64,000 bases of DNA from Wuchereria bancrofti. Taxonomy: Eukaryota > Nematoda > Chromadorea > Rhabditida > Onchocercidae. The notes under the pieces are model-generated. The model searched no databases, had not been told where the DNA came from, and worked only from the letters and a program-made list of their open reading frames with translations. Shown piece after piece: positions 1-13,200 of the stretch. A program made the translations under genes and the position numbers. The DNA lies in the NCBI GenBank assembly GCA_005281725.1, contig SSBO01000014.1:1210050-1274049 (forward strand), given 5' to 3'. Position 1 is the first letter of the stretch. Every line of letters starts with the position of its first letter.

Positions 1-1144
1 TTAATTATTTTACAAATTTATCATTAAATTATCAAACTGAATAGATTTTATAAATTTATCTTATCCCTTTTAAAACAATTTCCTAAATTTGGAAAAAGTT
101 TAAACTCAAAATATTTACAAATTTTTTTATTTTAAAAAATATGATAAAATTGTTGTTTATGTTTTAGTTTTTGTTATAGAGAAAATTCCGATTTATATCC
201 TTGAAGATTAAATAAATTTTTTTTAGAAAAGAAGAAATATGCTCTTCAAAATATTTCATAAAATTTGTTTATGCTTGAAAAGTTATTTGAAACGGTAAAA
301 AAAGCACATTCATTATTTGTGCTTTTATATTATACAACAATATTTTATGAAAANNNNCTTGAAGATTAAATAAATTTTTTTTAGAAAAGAAGAAATATGC
401 TCTTCAAAATATTTCATAAAATTTGTTTATGCTTGAAAAGTTATTTGAAACGGTAAAAAAAGCACATTCATTATTTGTGCTTTTATATTATACAACAATA
501 TTTTATGAAAAAAAAGTTTATTTAATATTAAATTATTCAATTCATTTTAATTTAATTAAATTAAAATGCACAGAAACTTTAATACGAATTAATTTTACCG
601 TATGAGTTTTTAACGTAACATTATACTTTTACACATAAATTTTTATATAAATTTCAATTTTACTATCTGAATTTCAATTAAAATTATCATACGAGTTTTA
701 ACTTTTAAAATTATCATGCTACTGTTAAATTTTTAGTCAAAACTATCAATTAACTAATTTAATTAAATTAAAATGTACAGAAACTTTAACATGAATTTGA
801 TTTTATCATATGAATTTTTAATATGACTTTTAATTATATTTTTACACATAAATTTTTGTATAAATTTCAATTTTACTATCTGAATTTCAATTAAAACTAT
901 CATACGATTTTTAAATTTTAAAATTATCACACCAGTGTTAAATTTTTAATTAAAATTATCAATTGAATAATCATTTTACAAACAAATAATTATTCTAAAC
1001 TTGTGAAAATTTTTTTCTTCTTTTTTGATAATTAACAACTTTGAAATGAGAAATTTTAACACAAAAATAAGAATTGAAAATAAAAACAAAAACAAAAAGA
1101 AGAAGACTTTGTAAATAGGCCAGAAAAAAAAAAAAACAAAAAAC
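1..1144 (-). other. Tensin intron (left edge)
   Basis: A+T-rich sequence downstream of the last visible tensin exon, beginning with its GT donor at 1144-1143. No further exon is recognisable. It contains a direct duplication around an N gap at 354-357, and two similar stretches near 565-720 and 765-930 that share phrases such as the one around 'acataaatttttatataaat', suggesting an old local duplication. Confidence 0.6.
200..511. repeat. Direct copies flanking N gap (200-353 / 358-511)
   Basis: The 154 bases before NNNN recur directly after it. Best read as unmerged contig ends or two haplotypes placed in tandem, not as a genomic repeat. Confidence 0.85.
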
Positions 1145-1260
1145 CTTGGTAATATTTGCTGAATCAGAGCCTAGGCCAGAATCTGTACTATCGGTTGGCC
1201 GATGAATTTCGACATATGCTGCACCATTCAAACAATCTGCTGCACTTAGCTCACTTCGAT
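1145..1260 (-). CDS. tns-1: Tensin exon: linker after C2 domain
   Basis: The exon is preceded by a tttttcag acceptor and followed by a GT donor at 1144. It supplies the last two bases of an Asp codon begun by the exon at 5831-6124, then 38 codons beginning RSELSAADCLNGAAYVEIHR and ending SDSANITK, phase 0. The composition is clearly less A/T-biased than its surroundings. It would lie just after the C2 domain, at the start of the poorly conserved tensin linker. Assignment to this gene rests on splice phase, strand and order, since the peptide itself is not diagnostic. Confidence 0.7.
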
Positions 1261-4200
1261 CTGAAAAATTTTTTTTCTTTTTATAAATTTTTTTTTCAGA
1301 AAAAAAAAATGTTTATATATAGCAAAGATCAAATTTAAAAAAAAAAAAAAATGTTTAGTTCAAATAAACGATGAAATGAAAATAATATCCATACAATACA
1401 AAAAAAGCAATTTTTTTAAAGAAAAAAAGAGAATGAAAATTTTAATTTTATTGAAAAATTTTTTTTTGTAAAAATAGCGAAAAAAAAGTGTAATGAATTA
1501 ATTTTAAAATTTTATTTATTCATTATTTCTTTTTGTTCTTCTTTTATTGCAATAACTTCTATGTAACATAATTTTTTAATTCAATATTCGTTTTTTTTTT
1601 TGAAGAATTTTTTCAAAAAATTTTTACGACAAAGAGATAAGAATAAATTTGAAAAAGATAATTTTTTTTTTGAAATTTGAAGAGAAAATTGAAATTTTAT
1701 TGAAAAAGAATTTAGGTATATTACTTTAATTAAATTATGTTAAAAAAATAAATCAAGCGTTCTTTTTTCCGCTAATCATTTTGTTGCAATTTATAAATTC
1801 AGTTTTAAATAGAATTTAAATTTAGATATTTCCACTTTCATTTTGCTTTCTTCATTTCAGTTCTTGTTAAATCTATCAATTTAGTTGTACTAAATAACAA
1901 GGAGAAATGAAAAACTAATTTTTAAACAAATATTTTCAAATATTTGCTTGTTTTTTTTTCTATTTTTAAATCTTATTTAAAAATCAATGTTTTTCTGTTC
2001 AAAAAATTCTTTCACTTTAATTTACACTTTCGATAACAATAATTTTTGTTTATTTAATAAATGTAAAAACAATTATCAACATTGATCGCTATTTGATAAG
2101 CTTTTTAATTGTTAAATGAAAAATTTTAATTCATATCAAATCAATTGATATCATATCAAATGCAAAGAAAATAATAATTGATTATTGAAAACAATTGAAA
2201 AAAAGAAAACTTAAAATTATATTTTTAATTTCCATTTCTTATTAAATGTGCAAATACATGCAATCTTGACATTATCTTCTCTAAATAGATAATAAGCTAG
2301 CTATCTAAATTAATTATCAATTACGAAATGAAATCAAATTAATTCTTGCCAAATTAATCAAATCAAATTGTTTAATCGATTTATTAATTAAACTAATTAA
2401 ATCTTTTCTTACCAATCATTTCACCATGATATATCATTCATTTCTCAACTGCTATCGAATATTAAAAAATGAAATTCAGAAAATCAGAATAATACGCAAA
2501 AATTATGAATTTAAATTCATAAAATTATTCACACCATTAATTAGCAACTATTATACTTATTTGTCGGGAAAAAAATGTAATAAAAAGAAAGTGGGAAAAT
2601 GTGGAAAAAAAAAGTGCGAAGAAATAAATAAGAAATGAGGAGGAAGAAGGAAAAAAAAAACAGATCGGAAGTTTGCAAAATTTGAACTTGTCAACTTTTT
2701 GAAATAATTGACAGAAATAAATAAGAAGCGAAAATATATGTTACATATTTAATTCACTATCAATCAATTGTTGCTATCATATTTTAAATTTGAAAATGAA
2801 AAAAAAAAATTTTTTTTTTTGAAAAGGAAAAATTTGTTTTTTCTCCTTTGTAATCCAAAATTAAATTTTAATAGATAGTTTCTTTTTTTAATAGATAAAA
2901 ATAAGCATAGCAGTTATTTTTAAATAAAAATAATGAAAATTTCAATTTTATACTTTTGATAAATTTTAATACAACAAATATATATTAGAAATTGATAAGA
3001 AATTGAATTTGGAAAATAATAGTTTAAAAAAAAATCAAAAAGAAATGTTTATGAAATACTTTTATTATATCATTTTGTATTAATATTTGTTGAAATATAT
3101 AAAAGAAAGAAACAAGTAATCAAAAATTTTTATCAATTCCATTTTTTCCTTTTTTTTAGAAAGTTTTCAATAAATGATACGGTAATTTTGATATGATATG
3201 ATGCTAATTTAAAAGAAAGTATGCTTATTTGATTTATTTTTGCACTACTAAAAGCATAATTCAAATTAAAAATTAATTTCAACCAATATTTCAAAAATGC
3301 AACAAAAGTTTTGACTCATTTCATACTTAATCATAACTTTATCAATCACACAAATGCAATTTAAAACTAAAATTTATTATATCCAATTAACACATTTTTT
3401 TACAAATCCTAAAATTATTTAAACATTTTTCTGAAAAAAAGTCAGTTAATCTAGAGTTGATCGAAGCATATCTTTTTTTAATTAAATTATTTTTAAAATT
3501 TGAAAGTTCAAAAAAAAAGGAAGAAGAAAGAATCAATAAATTATTTGCAAAAATAACAAATCATACAACTTTTCCTTTCGTTTTAATATCATTTAAATCT
3601 TTTAAAATGAAAAAAAAAAAAGGATTTAACAAAATCTTTTAAATCCTTAATATCTTTTAAAATTTGCTTCATGCATAAAACTTTGGAAAAAAATAAAACA
3701 AAGAAAAAAATCAAAATGTGGAATAAATATGAAATAATAATAATTCATATCAAAAATTAATTTTATCATTTTCGTCATCAATTACTAAAATTTTATAAAG
3801 TAAAGTATGAAACAAAAAGAAAAAAGAAAAAAGAAAAGAATGTTTAAATATTAAAATAGAAAAAAAGGAAAAGTACTATATGAAAATAAATTATAATAAA
3901 GGAAAAAAAAAACGAATGGAAATTTTATGTACTTTTAATAATTATTTAAAATAAAGTATTAATTAAAAATTACTTTTAAAAAATACTATTAATTCAAGAA
4001 GAGAAATAAAAATAAAATAAAATAGAAATGTTGAAAAAATAATAATAAATTCTTTTTTCTCTGTAATTATCATTAAAGTTCAGTTTAATATTCATTTTAA
4101 ATTTTATTATTACTTATAATATTGTTAAGATGAAAAAAAAANAAAAAAAAAGAAAAGAAAAAAAGAAGAGGAAGAGGAAGAGAAAGAGGAAGATGAATAA

Positions 4201-7200
4201 TAAGTTGAGAGGATAAAATGAAAATGCCAAAAATAAATTTTGTTAGATGAAATGAAAAAAAAAAAAAAAAGAGATCGGAAGATTTTAATAGAATGATAGA
4301 ATAGACAAGCAGACAGAGAGAGAAAGAGACAGAGAGGAAAGGAGAAAAAGATTGATTAGGAAAAAGAAAAAGAGAAAGAGAGAGAGAAAAAAAATTTTTT
4401 TTTTAAAAAAAAAGTTCAAAAAAAGATAAAAGAAAAGCTAAAGCTAATACGGATGAAAAATTTTTAGATGCCAAAAGATTTATATACATTTATCTCTAAC
4501 ACACACACAAAAAAAAAAAGAAAATACAACTATGATATTTCGTTCTTTTTTTTAATCTTTTTCCTTCTTTTCTCTTTCTTCCTCTCTCTCTCTCCCTCTT
4601 ACTTATTTTGTTTCTTTCTTTGAGTAATATCAAAAAATAAACGGTTTCTTTTGTTTTAAAGTTTAAATAGAAAATTTAATAATTTAAAAAAAAAAATTAT
4701 CAAAGTGGAAAAAAAAGGAATAATTTTTCGTTATTCNNNNNNNNNNNACACACACAAAAAAAAAAAGAAAATACAACTATGATATTTCGTTCATTTTTTT
4801 AATCTTTTTCCTTCTCTTTCTCTTTCTTCCTCTCTCTCTCTCCCTCTTACTTATTTTGTTTCTTTCTTTGAGTAATATCAAAAAATAAACGGTTTCTTTT
4901 GTTTTAAAGTTTAAATAGAAAATTTAATAATTTAAAAAAAAAAATTATCAAAGTGGAAAAAAAAGGAATAATTTTTCGTTATTCACATGAAAGAGAAAGA
5001 ATTTAATTTTAAGTATGTATTTGAGTAAATTAATTTATATTATTTCAATTCTTTTTTTTCTTAAATATAACTACAGGATCTTTTTTTTTGAAGTTCTTAT
5101 TAAAAAATTAAATTTTTTTAACAATTAAAAAAGATTAGAAATTAGCAATAAATTAAAGTTTTTAATTTTTACTCGTTTTTCCTTAACTTCTTATTCATTT
5201 TTTAAATTTTACTCTTTTTTTTAAATAAAAAAGACAAAATAAGAGAGAATTTACATTCCATATTTGATCGTACAGTAAAAGATACTTACTCTTATTTCAT
5301 CCTAATTAGTTAAATTAATGTTTATTTTAAGAAAACTTTATTTTTTGGAAAAAAGCCAAAAGTTGGTCAAAACCCAAAATAAAACAAAATAAAATATTAT
5401 AATGACTACAAAAAAAGAAGTAAATATCAAATAAACAAAATCAAAATAAAAGAAATAAATAAAAGTAATAAAAATACGATGAGCAAAGTCTTTTGAAAAC
5501 AAAAAAAATATATAAGAGTTATCAAAAATTATTAGAAAATATCAATAAAAAAAAAACAAATAAGTAAATAAAAACAGAAAATAAAATAGAGAATAGGAAA
5601 TTATTAAAATTTACTAGAAATTTCAACAAATTTCATTTTAATCTTTTTCGAAAAAAATAAATCAATAAATAAAAGAAATGAAATTAAAAACATATAATAA
5701 ATGATATTTGTTTATTTTTTTTTATTATATAAAGAATTTAATTAATTATAATAAAATGAATAGAACAAATTGAAAAAAATGAAGGAATATTTTTTAAACA
5801 TTTGTAAATTTTACAACAACAACCACCTACCTTCTTCTTCTCCTTCTTCTTCTCCCACCTCTTCTACTTCTACTTCTACTTCTGCTTCTTCTTCTTCTTC
5901 TTCTTTGTCGAAATTTTCATAGCTATCTGCTCGAGAATTGTCCGCAATTGATTTACGAATGATTGAACTACTAATTGCGCCATCATTAGCAGTTACCGCA
6001 TTTGTATCATTATTATTACTACCATTATCGTCATTATTACTACTATCATTTTTGCTATTTTTTGTTGCTGTTACATCGATTAGAAATATAAATTCAATTA
6101 CTGCTTGTGAATTCACTTCAGAATCTGCAAAAAAAATATAATAATCAAAATTATGAAATTTAATTAGCAAAATTATTATTAATGACATAAAAAAAAGGAG
6201 TGGGCGGATTAGGATTATATGAATTAAATATATATTCATAATTTTATAATTTTGAGTATAAATTATTGTCATAATTTATTATTATTGAATTTTGTAAAAA
6301 AGAAAAAGAGAAAAATAATTGGAATTTTTGAACATTAATTGAAATACTGCAAATATTACACCAAAAAGGAATTTCATTTCGGAAAAAATATTACTAAATA
6401 TTTGCTTGCTATGTTATTTATTTTTGCTTCAATTTATCCTCATGCAAAAATTGATTAATACTTTATTGATTTCACAAATTAATTTAATTGAGTTAAAAAT
6501 TTTATGATAATTTTAACTTGTATTGTTATTAGATAACGTAGGAATGGATGAAAATTTGAAAGTTTATTACTTATATTCGAATTTAATAAATGCTATTGAT
6601 TAAAAAAATAATTTTAAAGTCTTTAAAAAATGCTTAAATGCTTTTTTTTTTTCAAAAAAAAAGGAAAATAAATACGTTAATCATCAAAGATATTTGCTAG
6701 ATTTAAAAAAAAAATGATAGATGCATATATTATGTGAAATTAATTTCTAATTTTAATCAATCTTTATACCATTATTTGAAGCATAAAAGATTTGTTAATT
6801 TTAAAATTTAACTTTCATAAATCTTTAATTTATTGCACAAATGTAAAAAAAAAAAATTATCCAATAAAATTTATAAAAAAAAGAAAAAAAATTGAAAGGT
6901 ATCGGTGATATATGTATTAAAGATATCCTAACGGAATGCATAATATGCTTCTCCTCAATTATTTTTTTTTCTTTATTCTTTAATTTATAATTTTAAAATG
7001 ACAAATGTTTGAAACATATAATTTCATGAATTTTTTCAGAATTTAAGTCATTATTATTTATTATTATTCTAGAAATTTCAAAAAGAAAAGCTATAATTTT
7101 GTTTTCTGTTAAATAAAGAAATTTTTATAATTATACAAAGTTTTTTTTTTAGCAAAAAAATAAGTAAATAAAATAACAAAATACTATAAGATATGGTAGA

Positions 7201-10200
7201 AATTTTTTTTTTTTGCATGAAATAAGTTTAAATTAATTAATTAATTAATTAAACAAACTTGTTTATTTACCATTAAAAATGTTATCCAATTCTTCGCGAT
7301 AAAATCGTAATTTATAGATATTTTCATTATTCGTTGATAAGTCAAATGTGCAAGTGTTAAATTGACAACGAAAAAATAGCGCACGTTTAGTGGTACTCGT
7401 ACGTTGAAAACATTTTACCAAAATATCACCACGTAATGGTAAGTCATCCATTTCAAATGTATTATTTTCAGCTACAACTCTATAAAAAAAAAAAAATTTT
7501 TTTTTTTTCAAATTTTATCATTTATTCATGATAATTTTAATTAACATAATTTTAAATATGAATGACAAAGAAAAAAATTTTTTTAATAATAAACCATAGT
7601 ATAACTTATATTTCTAGTTATAATAAGCATAATTTCAAATATGGAAAACAAGAAAAAAATTTTTTTTCAAATTTTATCAATTATTTGTGATAATTTTAAT
7701 TAATATAATTTTAAATATGAATAACAAAGAGAAAAAAAAAATTTTTTTTTAATAATAAACCATAGTATAACTTATATTTCTAGTTATAATAAGCATAATT
7801 TCAAATATGGAAAACAAAAAAAAAAAATTTTTTTCAAATTTTATCAATTATTTGTGATAATTTTAAATATGAAAAAAAAAAAAAATATATAACGTTGAAA
7901 AAAAAAACAAAAAATTAGTAATAAAATGATTAAATTCATTCGNTATTTCTAGTTATAATAAGCATAATTTCAAATATGGAAAACAAAAAAAAAAAATTTT
8001 TTTCAAATTTTATCAATTATTTGTGATAATTTTAAATATGAAAAAAAAAAAAAATATATAACGTTGAAAAAAAAAACAAAAAATTAGTAATAAAATGATT
8101 AAATTCATTCGTCCTTAGTATTATATTTTAGTTGTAAATACTTCAATTAAATATTTTAATTAAAATTTAAAAAAAAAAGACATAACCATACTTAAGTGAT
8201 GTTGTATGTACTGGTTGCATACGTTCATATATTTTGAATAAAACATTTCGATTAAAAAAATTTGTCAATATAATATTATGTAAGTAAACTGTTGCTGGTT
8301 GAATTTTTGTTCGTCCACAAAGAAGTGATGAAAAATATTTCACATATCTAAAACGAAAGAAAAATAGAATTAAAAATGAAATTTTTTTAAATCTACTTCA
8401 TATATTTGAAAATGAAAATATCAAAAAAATCTGAATTAGAATTAGAAAATTTTTAAATATTTCAAATATACTTAAAATTGAATTAAAAATAAAAATCAAT
8501 GTATTTCGCATATCTAAAAATAGACATGTCTAGAAGCTAACAGAATTAAAAATAGAAATTAATACATTTCAATTATCTGAATATAGAATTAAAAATAGAA
8601 ATGAATATATTTGACAAATCTAAAAATAAAATTATTAAATTTGAATTTCATGTATTTAGCTGTTAAATACATGAAAGTTTTTAATAAATCTCACGTTCTT
8701 TAATATAATTTCTTCACTTATAATTTAAGTTATACTTTATTTTTAATTATATATATAATCTACGTACCATTTTACGTTATTCCCTCACTTACGTCACAGA
8801 CGTCATATTAAACTTTATTAAACTTTTTCCATACAATAATTTCTTATAAATTATTTTATGATTATTTCGTAATGAATACTTAATGTAAATATAATTATTG
8901 ATTAATGATTTTTTTCTTTTTTGTTAATTTCATAAAACAAACTTAAAGTTTCAACAAAAAAAAAAATTATTCCATTTCATTAAAATTATAAAGAAAGTAT
9001 TGAATTTTTGTTAGTTCAAAAAAAAGAAAAGAAAGAAAGAAACTTTATGGTTTTTTAATTAAAAAATTTCATTGTTAACAATAAATTAACAAAAAATTGC
9101 AATTTAAAACGTTGACAGTTGTTGACAATTTCATTGCATGCACTATTTTTATTTTAAAGTATAATAGAAGTATTTTTAAAAACAAAAAAAAAAAACTTCA
9201 TGAAATTATTCTTTTGCTTTTAAAGTTTATGCAAAAAAAATTTTTTGATATATTTTACTGATTGAATTGATTGCTATGATTCATCGAATTGTAGCAGATA
9301 TTGAATTAGTAAGGTAGTTAATAAGTTATTTTGTAATTAATTAGCACCAATAAAAAAAATTAACCAAAGACATATAAATTTATTTAATTATGCATTGGAG
9401 AGAAGGTTAAGTTAATTAGTTAATAAGTTAATTAGTCAATACATGATATTTAATTTATTTTCAAACATCAAATTAACTCGATTAATTTATTTTTCTTAAA
9501 TGACATAACGTGATATCTTTTTCTGCTTTATTTTTGAAATTTCATCGCATTGTTTAACTAATACTTTTAAAGCAATTGAAAAGTTCGTTAAAAAAAAAAA
9601 AAAAAAAAAATTAGATGACCTTCGAGTGCTCTAAGTGACAAATTTAAGAGCTAATGCAAATACATTTTTAGATGGCCTTGAACTACTTCAATTAAACTTT
9701 TTTTTTCCTAAAAAATACTTTTCCCCTGAGTTTAAATCATTTTTTAACTTCTTTTTTTTTTTTAACTTAATGAAGAGAAAAAAAAACAGATGTGAAATTT
9801 TTAATGTTACAGGCAAACATCATTATTTGCATCAAATATATCATTCACAAAAATTTAATTTTTATTAATCTTTTTTTTTCATCAAAAGTTTATTACAATT
9901 TATCTCTTTCAAATTCTATTTTCCAATAATTTTTTTACTTCAGAAAAAAAAAATCACTCAATATTGCTTTAATTTGTAAAAATTAATTAATGTAATAAAC
10001 AAATGATGGATTTTTAAAGACTGAAATTAAAAGTATAAATATCTATTTGATATGAAAATAAGTAAATTAATACAAGAATAAACCAAAAATAGTATATAAG
10101 ATGAAAAACCCTTTTTTTTTTCATTTTTCTTCTTTAAATTTCATTTTATACTAATTGTCAAATTATTAAAAAAAAAAAAAATGAAAATGAAAATTTGACA

Positions 10201-13200
10201 AAAACCGTTTATGCGATGGTTGTCCATTTGGTCCAAGATAATATTCACTAAATTGTTGTAATGCAAAACGATTTTCACTTATTTCATCACTAAAATAAAA
10301 AAAAAAAATTTGGAAATTTTTTTAATTAAAAAAATTCATTTTATTTAATTTCATTTTTTTTTCGTACGAATTACGGTTATTTCATTTCAATAAATATGAT
10401 ATAATGATAATAATATAATGCAATAAATGAAACTGTATTAAATAAAATTTTTAAATTAAAATTTTTTGATTTTAGAAATTCATTTCATTTTTAGTGAATA
10501 TTTGTTGAAGTAACAAAAGGATTGAAATAAATTTTCCTTTTCAAAGTAACAAAATTATAATTATTATAAATTGTTATTTACAATTATTATTTATTTCACC
10601 TCAATATATTTACGAAAAAATTTTATAAAATTAAGTATTTTAAGTAATATTTATAAGTATATTTGTAAATTAATAAGTGTTAATTATAAATAATAATTAT
10701 AATAGAAATTTTATAATTTATAAAAAACTTCTTTATTTCATTCGTTATCAATTTTTATTCATCTAATATCAATCATTCATTTACATTAATTTACAATTTA
10801 GCTATAAATTTCAGTTATTTTTATTTTAATTGTTTTCCACTTTTTTTTTTTCATTTCAATTCATTTTTTGAAAAAATATTATGACAGCAAAAAAAATCCT
10901 TTTATTTTAATTCATATAAATTTTTTTTTCATTTTTTAATTCATTTCAAATATTATAATAATAGCAAATACAATTTAGACAATAATTGCAAATAATATTA
11001 AAAATGTTAATTAGTCCTTTTTAAAATGAATTTACTCCTTCTATTCATTTAATTTAAATTAAAAATTTTTTTACTAACTTAGAACATATGGTGATATAAT
11101 GCATGTATGCAGCAATAACAATAGCCGCACGTGAACAACCACCCTTACAATGAATAACAACGACATTTTGCGCATTTTCAGATAACCAATTCTCGAGTAA
11201 TTTGCATATTGAACAAAGTCGATCAAGTGGTGGTGCTAATTCTTCAGGCCAACCAACTTCAACAACTGAATGCAAACGGCCAAGATCATTGCGTTTTTTT
11301 GATAAATTAAAAATCTGAAATTATTCTCGAAATATACAATTTTCATTAAATAAATAAATAAACAAATAAATAAGTAAATAAATAATACCTTAATTGCAAA
11401 AAAAAAAAAAAATGAAATAAAATAAATAGATAATGCAATATAAAAATAAAATCAATACATTTTGTGTTACTCTAAAAATTTTAAAACCGTTTTTTTTTAA
11501 AATACTTTTATCTTGCAAAAAAAAAATAAATAAATAAAAAAATAAATGAATTAGAATTATGCTAAACAGATTTTTTTTATGCAAACAAAATAATTTTTGG
11601 TATGAAGAAAGAAAAAATTCAAGAGATTAAATAAATTCAAATTATAATTTAATTTGATTGAATTATTCGTGCATAATTTATTCGAATTTGAAAAAAAAAT
11701 TAGATAATATAAATTTTTGCCTTTTATCATTTTGATTTTTCATTAATAAAAAAAACGAAAAATCTTTGTAAATTTGTTTAAATAAATACAAACAATTTAA
11801 ATTTGGAACGATTAAATAAAATAGATAAGTGGAAAAAAAAGAGAATACGGGTTAAAATTTAAATATTTAAAGGATCATTTCAATGATAGGCAAAATTGTT
11901 ATTCACGTACTGTAAACATTGAATTGATGTTTATATTAAAAATATAAAAATAATTGTTACACATTTCATTTATTACAAATAACAGTGAATTTTAAATTTA
12001 AAAATTTCATTTCAAAAAATGTTTCAAAAATCAAATTTTTCCTTTAAAATTCTATTTCGAAAAATAAAAATTTTTTCATTAAATTGATAGGTTTTTTTCT
12101 CTTTAAAGATGAAATTGAAATAGATGTTTACATCATTTGAAGCATATAAATTATAAAAAAAATTTACAGTTTTTTTTTCTTTTTGAAGGCAATTTTTTTT
12201 TTNAATAAAATCAATACATTTTGTGTTACTCTAAAAATTTTAAAACCGTTTTTTTTTAAAGTACTTTTATCTTGCAAAAAAAAAATAAATAAATAAAATA
12301 AATAAATGAATTAGAATTATGCTAAACAGATTTTTTTTATGCAAACAAAATAATTTTTGGTATGAAGAAAGAAAAAATTCAATAGATAAGTGAAAAAAAA
12401 AAAAGAGAATACGGGTTAAAATTTAAATATTTAAAGGATCATTTCAATGATAGGCAAAATTGTTATTCACGTACTGTAAACATTGAATTGATGTTTATAT
12501 TAAAAATATAAAAATAATTGTTACACATTTCATTTATTACAAATAACAGTGAATTTTAAATTTAAAAATTTCATTTCAAAAAATGTTTCAAAAATCAAAT
12601 TTTTCCTTTAAAATTCTATTTCGAAAAATAAAAATTTTTTCATTAAATTGATAGGCTTTTTTCTCTTTAAAGATGAAATTGAAATAGATGTTTACATCAT
12701 TTGAAGCATATAAATTATAAAAAAAATTTACAGTTTTTTTTTCTTTTTGAAGGCAATTTTTTTTTTGATTAATTTTTTTAGCTTATGTGATGCATTTGTC
12801 AAATTTCAATTTTTCTGTTTTTTTTTTTCAATCTAAAAGAACAAAATGAAATCGTATATCAAAATAAATATGAAAGAAAAGATATTAATTTCGTTTTGCT
12901 TTTTTTCTCTTTCATCCCATTTTTTTCAAAAAAAATTTAAATTTTTCTAATATTTCTTCTTCTTCTTGAAAATATTTCCTTTTTTTTCCAAATTTAAAGC
13001 GCTTTTTTATAAATTTAATTTTTTTCAGAGATTTTTTCCTTCTTTCATTTATTCCTAAAAAAAATTTTTTCATTTTATAATTCATATTGCTAAAGCATAT
13101 AAAAAAATATATATAAGTGAAGAAAAGCCAAGTATACAGTCCAATTATACTAAAGTTTAAGATAGCATAAATTTTAAAAGAATTTAAATTATAAGATTAC

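Noticed and set aside
7500..8111. Regular repeats that might be a CRISPR-like array
   Set aside because: Units are about 167 bp, A/T-rich and tandem without short spacers; the genome is eukaryotic.
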